NCBI GenBank assembly: GCA_963709765.1
Contig: CAVPXL010000002.1
Coordinates: forward strand, 218,678 to 282,677
Origin: Roseitranquillus sp963709765
GTDB lineage: Bacteria > Pseudomonadota > Alphaproteobacteria > Rhodobacterales > Rhodobacteraceae
DNA: 64,000 nt
Reading direction: 5' to 3'
Position numbers and translations under genes: made by a program. How positions within the stretch are numbered: the first letter of the stretch is position 1; each line of letters begins with the position of its first letter. This document shows, piece by piece, positions 16,207 to 25,146 of the stretch. The notes under the pieces are model-generated. The model had not been told where the DNA came from. It made no database searches and worked only from the letters and a program-made list of their open reading frames with translations.

Positions 16207-18753
16207 ATGCCATCGTTTCTCACCCGGTACAATTTCGTCTCTCGTTCGGTATTCGTACGCTCTGCCCTCCTGATGGCCCTGAGCACCGCCGCAGTCGCCG
16301 CCACACTTGTCGTACTGTCCATGAATTCGGCGCTGGAGATCGCTGACAAAAGCGTTCGGACACAGGCGATCGACTCGACCAGCTTCATTGCCGAACAGGC
16401 CGGTGGAGCGCTGCGATACGGCAAGCCGGAACAACTGGACACACTCTTCGACAAGGCGCTGCGCAACGCCAACGGCGCCGCAATGAGCGCCATCGCGATC
16501 GACAGCGAAGGCAATGTCGTCGCGACGGCCGGCGAAGCGAATTCCACCGAACTTCTCGCCATTGCCAAGGAAGCACTTGCGGGTGACGGAGACGCTTACG
16601 GCGAAACGGGCATCGTCGTCGCCCATCCGGTCGCATTCGGCAATGAACAGGCAATCGTCGGCGCTGTCGCCATGAAATGGACATCGGAGTTTCTGCAGAC
16701 GCAGATCATGGCGGACCAGATGCGCGCCGTCGCGCTGGCGACCGGCATCTTTCTGGCCGCGCTGACACTTTCGATGCTGGTGCTCCGTGCGACCGTCACA
16801 CGTCCGCTCCTTTCGGTCGGCAAGGCCATGTCAGAGGTTTCGGCGGGCGAATACGACATCGAGATACCGGCGACCGCGCGACGCGACGAAATCGGGAGCA
16901 TTGCCAATACGCTGGAACAGTTCCGCGCCTCGCTCGCCCAGGCCGAGGCTGCGACGCGAGAAGGCGTGTTCAAGGGCGCTGGCTTCGAAAATTCCTCGGC
17001 CGCGCTGCTGATGGCCGATACGGCTTTCAAGATCGTCTATACCAATGCCGAATTCAGGAACCTCTTTGACAAGAACGAAGCCATCCTGAGCGACGCGCGC
17101 AAGGGTGCGGCCTCCATTATCGGCAGCGACTTCGATGTCTTCGAGGCGCTTTCAGCCGACGACCGCGCCAAGATCGAGAGCGGCGAGATCCTGCCCTATC
17201 ACGTCGAGGTGCAGCGCACAGACACCTATCTTTCCGTGGACGTGAACGCGGTGCACAGCGACGGCGCTCTGATCGGCTACGTCATCGAATGGAAAGACAT
17301 CACCAGCGAGCATGGCAACGCCGCGATCCTCCTGGCGCTCGAGACGAGCCAGGCCAAGGCCGAGTTCGACATCTCCGGCCGGCTCAGATCCGCCAACGCG
17401 ATCTTCGCGGGAGCCTTCGGCAAGGACGCCGCTGATCTGATCGGTCGCGATTTCGATGGGGTTCTGGAGATCGAAGATGCCAACGAGACGTCGCACGAGC
17501 TTTTCCGGTCGGGCCGATCGGCCAGCGGCAGGTTCAATACTGTAGGCGGCCTGCGGGAGGGCGGCCTGATCGAGGGGAGCCTGACGCCGGTGCTGAACTC
17601 GACCGGGCAGCCGGTGCGCTATGTCCTGATCGGTGCCGACACGACCGAAGCGAACGGCATGATCAAGGCTGCCGAGCGGCAGCAGCGCGAGATGCAGATC
17701 GCTCAGAACCAGGTTGTTGAAAGTCTGCGTCAGGGTCTCTCGCGCCTGTCGAAGGGCGACCTGAAAAGCCGCATCGACGAGCCGTTCGGGCAGGAATACG
17801 AGCAGCTTCGCAGCGACTTCAACCTCGCCGTCGGCGGCCTGAACACCGCGCTCAAGGAGGTGCTCGACAACGCCATCGCCATCAGCGCCGAGGCCGGCAG
17901 CATCTCGGGCGCCGCGACGGAAATGTCGCAGAGGACCGAGACCCAGGCTGCGACGCTCGAGGAAACCGTAGCTGCTCTCAGCCAGATCAACGACAGCCTC
18001 AAGGCGGCCACCGATGGCGCCCGCCAGGCCGATGGAATTGTAAACGACGCACAAGCTCAGGCGAAGGCGTCGGGCACCGTGGTGCAGGACGCCGTGTCGG
18101 CGATGGACGAGATCGCCACGTCGTCGGACGAAATCTCCAAGATCATCTCGGTGATCGATGACATCGCGTTCCAGACCAACCTGCTGGCCCTGAACGCAGG
18201 CGTCGAGGCGGCGCGGGCAGGGGATGCGGGGCGCGGTTTCGCGGTCGTGGCCTCCGAGGTGCGGGCGCTGGCGCAGCGCTCGTCGGATGCGGCACGCGAG
18301 ATCAACGCGCTCATCGCGACAAGCAGCAGCCACGTGAAGAAAGGCGTGAATTTGGTTGGCGAAGCTGGCGAAGTTCTCAAGCGGATCGTGAACTCGGTGG
18401 GCGACATCGCGCAACACGTGTCGGGCATCGCGACCTCGGCCGAATTCCAGGCCACCAGCGTCGACGAGATCAACAGCGCGATGCAGCAGCTCGATCGGGT
18501 CACGCAGGAGAGCGCCGCGATGTTCGAAGAGACCACTGCCGCGAGCCGGGCTCTCAACGATCGGGCCGAAGCGTTAAACAGGACGATGGAGCGCTTCGAA
18601 ATCGCATCCGCTCCGGCCAGCGCGGAAGTCGAGCGCAAGATCGTGGCCGCGAAGGCGCCCGCACCGACCGCAAGACCGGCAGCTCCGATCGCCGCGCCAG
18701 TCGACGGCGCGAATGCCCTCAAGGTGGCGAGCGAAGGCTGGGAGGAGTTCTAG
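16207..18753 (+). CDS. Methyl-accepting chemotaxis protein with two PAS domains
   Basis: 848-aa chemoreceptor. Domains in order: TM1 (about 18-39), a periplasmic region of about 130 residues, TM2 (about 173-195), HAMP (196-250), PAS1 (about 265-375, MADTAFKIVYTNAEFRNLF), PAS2 (about 395-510, FDISGRLRSANAIFAGAFG), a second HAMP-like stretch, then the signalling hairpin with the tip DDIAFQTNLLALNAGVEAAR and GFAVVASEVRALAQRS. The last five residues GWEEF match the xWxxF tether for CheR/CheB. ATG 16207 gives the normal short cytoplasmic N terminus; upstream in-frame GTG codons look non-coding. It follows the PDC-domain gene and no che genes are in the window. Confidence 0.9.
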   Translation: MPSFLTRYNFVSRSVFVRSALLMALSTAAVAATLVVLSMNSALEIADKSVRTQAIDSTSFIAEQAGGALRYGKPEQLDTLFDKALRNANGAAMSAIAIDSEGNVVATAGEANSTELLAIAKEALAGDGDAYGETGIVVAHPVAFGNEQAIVGAVAMKWTSEFLQTQIMADQMRAVALATGIFLAALTLSMLVLRATVTRPLLSVGKAMSEVSAGEYDIEIPATARRDEIGSIANTLEQFRASLAQAEAATREGVFKGAGFENSSAALLMADTAFKIVYTNAEFRNLFDKNEAILSDARKGAASIIGSDFDVFEALSADDRAKIESGEILPYHVEVQRTDTYLSVDVNAVHSDGALIGYVIEWKDITSEHGNAAILLALETSQAKAEFDISGRLRSANAIFAGAFGKDAADLIGRDFDGVLEIEDANETSHELFRSGRSASGRFNTVGGLREGGLIEGSLTPVLNSTGQPVRYVLIGADTTEANGMIKAAERQQREMQIAQNQVVESLRQGLSRLSKGDLKSRIDEPFGQEYEQLRSDFNLAVGGLNTALKEVLDNAIAISAEAGSISGAATEMSQRTETQAATLEETVAALSQINDSLKAATDGARQADGIVNDAQAQAKASGTVVQDAVSAMDEIATSSDEISKIISVIDDIAFQTNLLALNAGVEAARAGDAGRGFAVVASEVRALAQRSSDAAREINALIATSSSHVKKGVNLVGEAGEVLKRIVNSVGDIAQHVSGIATSAEFQATSVDEINSAMQQLDRVTQESAAMFEETTAASRALNDRAEALNRTMERFEIASAPASAEVERKIVAAKAPAPTARPAAPIAAPVDGANALKVASEGWEEF

Positions 18754-18801
18754 GGAACTTCCGGTTTCGCCAGCGGTGCCAGACGGGACCGGTTAATCCG
18801 G

Positions 18802-18838
18802 GGGCGAGAGAGGCAACTCATCTCGCCCTTGCCCTTTT
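18802..18838 (+). terminator. Rho-independent terminator after the chemoreceptor
   Basis: 8-bp stem GGGCGAGA / TCTCGCCC with an 11-base loop, followed by TTGCCCTTTT, about 50 bp after the stop. Confidence 0.7.
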
Positions 18839-19338
18839 CCCAACAGCGGCGTTCGTTGCTCGATACGTAGAGGAGAGAGGAACGTCCCGGAAGACGGAAC
18901 GGACCAGAACCGCCGGCATTTTCAGTACGTCCTGAGAACACACTCCCATCAAGCATCCTGATAGGCTGCCGGCTCGGCACCCGTGATCTCCGACCTGCTC
19001 CCCTCAGGGTCCGAAGCGGCATCGAGGAACATGAGGGCGCACGACCTGCCTCAGGCCATCGTAAGAAATTCAGGAGCATGGCATCGACACCATCAGCGAC
19101 GCTCCCACAGCGTCGCATCTCGACTGAACTGCCGGCCGCAGATGGCGAGCCTCGGGTCGCTGTCGATGTTGGCTTGGCTGACGATGCCGAGGATAGCCAC
19201 ACTACGAGCCTTGGCCCGGCCCGTCGCGTAATTAGGATCGGCCCTCTGGGTCGGAACTTCGCAAGAGTGCGGACACACAAAATGGCGTGTTCTTCTGCCC
19301 CGGGGCGATGCGCAGGCGCGCTTTCCGGCGCGCCGAAC
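18839..19338. other. Intergenic region without a supported gene
   Basis: 500 bp between the chemoreceptor terminator and the end of the efflux operon. Several short open frames exist on both strands but none has a ribosome site, a recognisable motif or the codon pattern of the neighbours. It may hold the remains of an old gene. Confidence 0.4.
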
Positions 19339-20866
19339 TCACTCCATGGGCGCGGCGCCGGTCGGGCTTGCGGTCGGACGGCGCAGCAACAGCGCTAGCG
19401 GGATCGCAATCATCGTCACGATCATCATCAACTTGAAGTCGTCGATGTAGGAAATCATCAACGCCTGCTGGTTGACGAGGCCGTCAAGCCGGGACAGCAA
19501 CGTGGGGTCGGCCGTCGCGACCCCAGGCATCAGCGTGCGCAGGGTAGGATTGAACGGAGTCATCAGTTCGCCAAGCTCGGCATGGTTGATCTGGATGTTC
19601 CGCGCCAGCATCAGCGACACGACCGAGATCCCGATCGAGGAGCCGATATTGCGCACCAGGCTGAACAGGCTCGTCGCATCGGCCCGGAACTTCTGTGCCA
19701 GCGTCGCGAACGCCACCGTCGACAGGGGCACGAAGACAAGGCCGAGGCCGAGGCCTTGGATCACGCCGGAAACAATGATCGGCGTGCTGTCCATCTGCGG
19801 CGTGAAACCGGTCATGATGTGCAGCGAGACGGCGGTCAGAAGCAGGCCGGTCACCACCAGGATCCGGGCGTCGACCCGGCGCACCAGCCGGCCCACCACC
19901 AGCATCGAGATCATCGTGCCGACACCGCGTGGTGCCATGACCAGCCCGGTCGTGATGGTCGGGTAGCCGTAGATGTTCGACAGCATCGGCGGCAGCAGAG
20001 CCAGGCTCGCCAGCAGGACGATGCCGATGATGAAGATGAACACCAGCCCGGTCAGGAAGTTGCGGTCGGCAAAGATGCGTGGATCGATGAACGGCTCGCG
20101 CGCGGTCATGATATGCACGCCGAAGGTCCAGAACCCGGTGATCGCCAGGAAGCACTCGACCCAGATTTCCGGCGCGGCAAACCACTCCATCTCGGCGCCG
20201 CGGTCCAGCATCAGCTGCAGCGCGCCGATGCCCAATCGCAAGCATCGCGAAGCCGAAGAAGTCGAACTTGCGGAGCCGGGTCACAGCCCGCGGAAGGAAC
20301 GTGAGGCAGCCCGCCAGCGCCAGGGCGCCCACCGGCACGTTGATGAAGAACACCCACCGCCAGTCAAAACTCTCGGTCAGCCAGCCGCCCAGGGTCGGGC
20401 CGATGATCGGGCCGACCATGATGCCCGCGCCCCACATCGCCATGGCCTGGCCGTGTCTCTCGCGCGGATTGATGTCGAGAAGGAAGGTCTGACTCAGCGG
20501 CACGATCGCTGCGCCGAACACACCCTGTAGGATACGGAACGCGACCATCGAGCCGAGACTCCATGACAGGCCGCACGCCATCGAGGCGAACACGAATCCC
20601 ACCACCGAGACGATGAACACGTTCCGTCGCCCGAACCGGTCTGCCACCCAGCCGGTCATCGGAGTCATGATCGCCGCCGCGACGATGTACGAGGTCAGAA
20701 CCCACGTGATGGTATCCCGCGACGCGCCGAGGTCTCCCGTCATCGATGGGAGGGCGACATTGGCGATCGTCGTATCTAGCACCTGCATGATCGTCGCCAG
20801 CATGACCGAAAGCGTGATCAGCCCCCGGTGCGGCACGTCTTCGGGATCCACCGGAGCGGCAGTCAT
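19339..20866 (-). CDS. DHA2 family (EmrB-like) drug efflux permease (frameshift near 20231)
   Basis: 14-segment major facilitator transporter that works with a membrane fusion protein to export toxic compounds. Hallmarks: LDTTIANVALPSMTGDLGAS in helix 1, WVADRFGRRNVFI, and the motif-C like GIMVGPIIGPTLGGWL. The frame breaks after GFAMLAIG; deleting one C from the CCC at 20231-20233 restores ..LAIGIGALQLMLDRG.. and gives one 508-aa protein, the normal family length. Because the sequence on both sides is intact and conserved, a sequencing error or a very recent mutation is likely. ATG 20866; 20 bp after the emrA-like stop. Confidence 0.88.
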
Positions 20867-20886
20867 CTGCGCAGTCCTTTCCGGGT

Positions 20887-22014
20887 TCAGTCGGCGGCAG
20901 CCGCGAGCGCGGCAAGGCCCGGCATCGTGCGGGTAATGCCGGTGTCGACGCTGACCAAGGCGCTCGCGCCGGACACCAGATCGACGCCCTCTGGCAACGG
21001 TCCATCAAGGCGCAGGCGTACCGGCACCCGCTGCGTGACCTTGACCCAGTTGCCGGTGGCATTCTGCGCCGGCAGCAACGAAAACTCCGCGCCGGTCCCG
21101 GCGCCGATCGCAGCGACAGTCGCCGGAAATCTGCGCCCGGGATGGATGTCGAACTCGACCTCGGCCGGCTGGTCGACCGCGAGGTGGGTCAGCTGTGTTT
21201 CCTTGAAGTTGGCATCGATCCAGGCATCCCCGGCCTCGACCAGCGAGAATAGCGCCTCGCCGGCGCGGACGAACTGTCCTTCGCGGAACGACGACGCCTG
21301 GTAGATCACGCCGTCGGCGGGAGCCTTCACCGTGGCGAGGTCGAGATTGTAGGCGGCGCGGTCGCGGGTCGCCATGGCCGCCCGTACCGACGGGTGCGCG
21401 TCCGTCGGCGCGGCAGGATTGCCGCCGAGAGCGGCCCGCGTGTTGGCCGTGGCCCGTTCGAGCGCGATCAGCTGCTCCTCGCTCTTGCGAAGGTCATGCG
21501 CGGCACTGTCAAGAGTCGCGGTCGTCGTGACCCCGCGATCGGCGAGGGCGCGTTGCCGCTCGAGCTCCTTGGTGAGGTAGTCCACCTCGTCGCGGGCCAC
21601 CTCTTCCTGCGCGAGGCTCTGTTGGAAGGCAGCTTTCATCTGCTCGACCTGCAGCCGGGCGCCGCTGATCGCCGCGTCTGCTTCCGAGACGGCGAGACGC
21701 AAGGGCTCGGGGTCGATCCGGAACAGGACGTCCCCCGCATGGACGGCCTCATTGTCGGCGATATCGACCTCGGTCACTCGTCCCGAGAGATCACTCGCGA
21801 TCACAACACGAGCCTGGTGCAGGTAGGCGTTGTCGGTCTCCTGGTACCGCCCACCAGACAGCCACATCCAGCCGCCTCCGATGGCCAGCGCCAGCGGCAC
21901 GATCAGCATCAGCGCGATGCGCCCCATTCGCCGTCCGCGGGCCGGTGGCGCGGCGGCCGCAATCTCGCCCTGGTGGTCGTCGGTAACCGGTTTGATCTTT
22001 GTCACAGCACTCAT
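20887..22014 (-). CDS. HlyD/EmrA-like membrane fusion protein of an efflux pump
   Basis: 375-aa periplasmic adaptor. One N-terminal membrane anchor (GRIALMLIVPLALAIGGGWMWL), the lipoyl half-motifs DLSGRVTEVDIADNEAVHAGDVLFRIDPEPL and VKAPADGVIYQASSFREGQFVRAGEALFSLV, separated by a coiled-coil hairpin (about 110-190). Links the EmrB-like permease to an outer-membrane channel. Its start overlaps the marR stop by 4 bp (ATGA). Confidence 0.9.
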   Translation of the reverse strand: MSAVTKIKPVTDDHQGEIAAAAPPARGRRMGRIALMLIVPLALAIGGGWMWLSGGRYQETDNAYLHQARVVIASDLSGRVTEVDIADNEAVHAGDVLFRIDPEPLRLAVSEADAAISGARLQVEQMKAAFQQSLAQEEVARDEVDYLTKELERQRALADRGVTTTATLDSAAHDLRKSEEQLIALERATANTRAALGGNPAAPTDAHPSVRAAMATRDRAAYNLDLATVKAPADGVIYQASSFREGQFVRAGEALFSLVEAGDAWIDANFKETQLTHLAVDQPAEVEFDIHPGRRFPATVAAIGAGTGAEFSLLPAQNATGNWVKVTQRVPVRLRLDGPLPEGVDLVSGASALVSVDTGITRTMPGLAALAAAAD

Positions 22015-22481
22015 TCCAAATCCTCGTGCGCCGGCTGACCGCCGGATGGGTCATCACATTTCGACAGGTTGGCGACGATCATCCGCAGCGACGAGATCAT
22101 CTGGCCCCGGGCGTCGTCGCCAAGACCGATCGTCGCCTCGGCGTAGACCCCACCTGCGATCTCGCGGATCAACTCACGCGCGCTCAGGGCCTTGCCGGTT
22201 GGCGCGACGATGTGCACGCGCCGGTCGTTTGGGTCCTTGTGCCGCTCCACCCAGCCGGCGGCAGCCATGCGGTCGACCAGCCGGGAAATGCTGATCGGCT
22301 CGACTTCGAGAAGCTCGGCCAGCCGCGCCTGCGTCGACGGTCCATCGCGCAGAAGACGGATCAGCAGCCGCCATTGCGCCGAAGACAGGCCCATGTCCCT
22401 TCCGCGCAACTCGAACCGCTTGCGCAGCAGACGCGCGGCATCATGCAGGAGCGGCCCGAATGTTTCGATTTCCGATTTCAT
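22011..22481 (-). CDS. MarR family transcriptional regulator
   Basis: 156-aa winged-helix repressor: LRGRDMGLSSAQWRLLIRLL, TQARLAELLEVEPISISRLVDRM (recognition helix) and the wing KDPNDRRVHIVAPT. First gene of the efflux operon. No Shine-Dalgarno precedes ATG 22481, which sits at the predicted transcription start, so the message looks leaderless. A palindrome in the promoter spacer is the likely autoregulatory site; drug binding would release it. Confidence 0.9.
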   Translation of the reverse strand: MKSEIETFGPLLHDAARLLRKRFELRGRDMGLSSAQWRLLIRLLRDGPSTQARLAELLEVEPISISRLVDRMAAAGWVERHKDPNDRRVHIVAPTGKALSARELIREIAGGVYAEATIGLGDDARGQMISSLRMIVANLSKCDDPSGGQPAHEDLE

Positions 22482-22487
22482 GAGCAG

Positions 22488-22517
22488 CTTATATTGTAAG
22501 CATGCTTACGGTGTCAA
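22488..22517 (-). promoter_or_regulatory. marR-emrAB promoter with operator palindrome in the spacer
   Basis: On the minus strand: -35 TTGACA (22517-22512), 18-bp spacer, -10 TATAAG (22493-22488). A perfect 14-bp palindrome GTAAGCATGCTTAC fills the spacer at 22496-22509, so a bound MarR dimer would block RNA polymerase directly. Confidence 0.75.
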
Positions 22518-23298
22518 CGCCACACAATCGCCATGACTGATCTCTGTCCGGACACGCCAACCGGTCGAACCCGCTATTCAACCATGCCTCGATCAAAACC
22601 GGCCGTGGTTCTGGCGCAGGCGACGCAGCAAACTTCTTCCCATGACGTCATGCCACTCGAACGATCCCGGCGGTTCCGGTGCCCGAGAAGAGGTTCGTCA
22701 GGCGATGCGGATGTCGGATTCGAGGGTCTGGCGGTAAGGGCGCATACGATGATGCAATAGCCGAAGGCAATGAGAAAACTGTCTTCGCCCGATCCGGCTC
22801 CGGCGCATTGTCCCGTCCGCCTTCCAGAAGGCCGGCCTGGGCCGGGAAGCGCGCAGCGTCGCGTTGCGGGCTGTAAGGACGGCAGCCCCTCGATGAGCGA
22901 CAGTTCGGATCGGGATGACCGGGGCCTCCTGCCAGCCGATGATAGGGGTGTGGCAGCGGCGAAGTGCGGGGCGTCCGGGACACAGGCCAATTGCCGTCCA
23001 GCGAAGTGCCGAGCGGACATCGGCGCCAACTGTCGTCAAGGTGTCGATCGCTTCCTTTCGCGAGGATCTGATCGAACGAGGCGGGCAGCAGCGGACTGTC
23101 GCCGTCGCGGCTGGGGCTGAAACGAGGGTACGGATGTTCGAAGTGGCCGTGTGTCCATCGGGCTCGGCGTGATCGATGCGCGCGAAGGCGTCGACCATCG
23201 TATGGCGGTTCCAGGTTCGCCACTTGATGGCATTGACCGCCTCCGCACCGTCGTCGCCAATGAGGCTGGTCGTCACGTCCAGCTTCGAGAGCAAAATC
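22518..23298. other. Non-coding or decayed region between the efflux operon and the IS remnants
   Basis: About 780 bp with long open frames on several strands at once (the longest on the minus strand, about 211 codons), a sign of high GC rather than genes. No motif or ribosome site supports a protein. Probably part of the decayed island beside tRNA-Ala. Confidence 0.4.
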
Positions 23299-23395
23299 AT
23301 GTATGTTACAATTCTAGGTCTCGATCTTGCCAAGTCGGCTTCTCAAGTCCACGGCGTCGACGCCGCCGGGCACGCCGTGCTGAAGCGGCGCGTCC
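23299..23395 (+). pseudogene. IS110 family transposase, N-terminal fragment
   Basis: ATG 23299 begins MYVTILGLDLAKSASQVHGV followed by DAAGHAVLKRRVL, the RuvC-like start of IS110-family (DEDD) transposases with the first catalytic Asp in GLDLAK. The frame is cut after about 32 codons at TGTCAATCGGC, which looks like the end of an IS21-type element, so the gene was probably interrupted by that insertion. Confidence 0.7.
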
Positions 23396-24563
23396 TGTCA
23401 ATCGGCGCGGGATCGGGACCGCTGATCGGCTGGCAGAAGGATCCCTTCGCTGCGCGGGCCGGCGGCCGGAGGCGGCGTCGCTTTCAGGTGGCGCTGGCGG
23501 CGCGGGCCGGCGGGTGCCCCGGTCTCAGGCGCGGGTCTTGAAGCGCCAGCTCTCGTTGCCGGTCTCGACGATGCGCAGGGGTGCGTAAGCCGATCGAGCA
23601 GGGCCGTGGTCGTCTTGGCGTCACCGAACCTGAGCCATTGATGCGCCATTGGTTCGGGCACAATGGCGAACGGGCCATCCACCGAGGACGAGGGTCGCGG
23701 GGACGATGATTGACGTGCGCTCGTAGAGGCGGCTGATGAGATGGAACAGCAGCTGTCCGCCGGTCTGGGCGAACGGCAGGTAGCCGAGCTCGTCGAGGAG
23801 TGAGCCATCGCGTCGCCATGCGTTCGGAACCGATGGCGAACAAGTCGAGGCGGCAGAGGAGATCCGCCGTGCGTCCCTGGCGATCGGCGCAAGCTTGTTG
23901 ACGAGGTCCACGGCGTTGAGAAGCGGCCCCGCCTGCCGCTACGGATGCAGGCTCTCGCAATGGCAACGGCGAGATGGGTTCTGCCGGCGCGTGCCGCCGA
24001 TCAGCCCGACGTTGCGCTGCTGCCGACGAATCGCCGCCGGCGAGCTCGCGGACCAGCGTCTCCTTGACGGGCGTCGACCACCGGGCTCGAACCGATGGCG
24101 CCACGACGACCGGCCCTCGAACCGGTGGCGGGCAGGCCCCCCACTGCCGCAGAGCTTGATCTGACCCATGGCGTCCGGCACCTGCGATCTTTCCATGGCC
24201 GGGTCTGCTGGGGCTGTCGTAGCGGGCACAGTCGGCGGGTCCGCAGGTCAGCCGAAGCACCTCCGGCGTGGCGATGGCCAGCGGCGGCGCTGGTTCGCGG
24301 CGTCGGGCGAGGATGTCGAGGGCCGCGGCGGAGCGGACTCCTTCGCCGAGTGCTTCGGCGCAGGCCGCCTCCACGGCCTCGAGCCCGTCGGTCGGAAACC
24401 CGCCGAGGACGTCGACCATCTGGCGATCGCCGGGCGGCACTCGGCCGAGCCTGCGCTGCACGCGCCGCATGGAGGGCGGCAGCTCCCACTCCTTGAACGG
24501 CGCTCCGCTGCGCAGCCCGCCGGGCTTGCAGGCAAGCATGGGGATGCAGTGCAGCGGGTCGTG
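23396..24563 (-). mobile_element. Degenerate IS21-family element (istA C-terminal and istB remnants)
   Basis: Minus-strand translation shows, with several frame changes, the C terminus of IstA at about 24563-24213 (IPMLACKPGGLRSGAPFK, MRRVQRRL, AVEAACAEALGEGV, PADCARYDS) and then IstB pieces at about 23900-23524 (GRTADLLCRLD, LDELGYLPFAQTGGQLLFH, LISRLYERTSIIV, ATTALLDRLTH-like and a final W-R-F-K). The element edge TGTCAATCGGCGCGGGA at 23396 resembles an IS21 terminus. It is non-functional: the istB Walker A region is not readable and the istA N terminus is missing. Confidence 0.75.
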
Positions 24564-24590
24564 CCTGCTTACTGAGCCGCTGGTCGCGGT

Positions 24591-24990
24591 ACACCGCCAT
24601 TTCATGTCTTCAGCCGTCAGATCGTCCAGGCTTCGCTTTGCCAAGGGTCGACGCAGCAGAGCATCGATGGCGCACCGCTCTGCTCCGTCTCGGCGCACGC
24701 CTTCTGCGCCCTCGTCCCGGTAGCGCCGCAACACGTCTGCGAGCGTGTGTCCCGAAGTTCCGCGACAGTGGCGCATCGAGCAGTTCCCCGCGCTCCGCTT
24801 GGTGCTCCACCTCGTCGCTTCGCCGCGCCGCGTGGACGTCCTGCTCATCGCTCTGCCGAGCAAACGCACCTGCCACTTGCCGCTTGGCCGCTTCACCACC
24901 CTCGCCTTTCTCAACGTCTCCGTCGCTTGGCGAGCCTTCCGACGTCTCAGTGCAACGGTGGAGCAGCGGAAGCCACGCACGGCAACGACC
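24591..24990 (-). pseudogene. Tyrosine integrase, N-terminal fragment next to tRNA-Ala
   Basis: In minus-strand frames one reads LRKARVVKRPSGKWQVRLLG and LADVLRRYRDEGAEGV..AIDALLRRPLAKRSLDDLTAEDM, the N-terminal arm- and core-binding regions of a phage-type integrase. The frame shifts in between, and the protein is cut at about 24590 where IstA-like sequence begins; the catalytic domain is absent. Its place just beyond the 3' end of tRNA-Ala fits an island that integrated there and decayed. Confidence 0.65.
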
Positions 24991-25038
24991 CGTAGACGCC
25001 GGAACGTGCAGAACATCCAGTGCAAGGGCTTGAGGTGG

Positions 25039-25111
<73 letters not shown>

Positions 25112-25146
25112 AACGCGGCGGTATCTGGCTTCTTTTCCTGAGAGTG

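Noticed and set aside
18750..19280. 176-codon minus-strand open frame
   Set aside because: It covers the chemoreceptor terminator, lacks any motif and has unusual composition.
22698..23333. 211-codon minus-strand open frame
   Set aside because: No ribosome site or motif; other frames are open too; it overlaps the start of the IS110 fragment.
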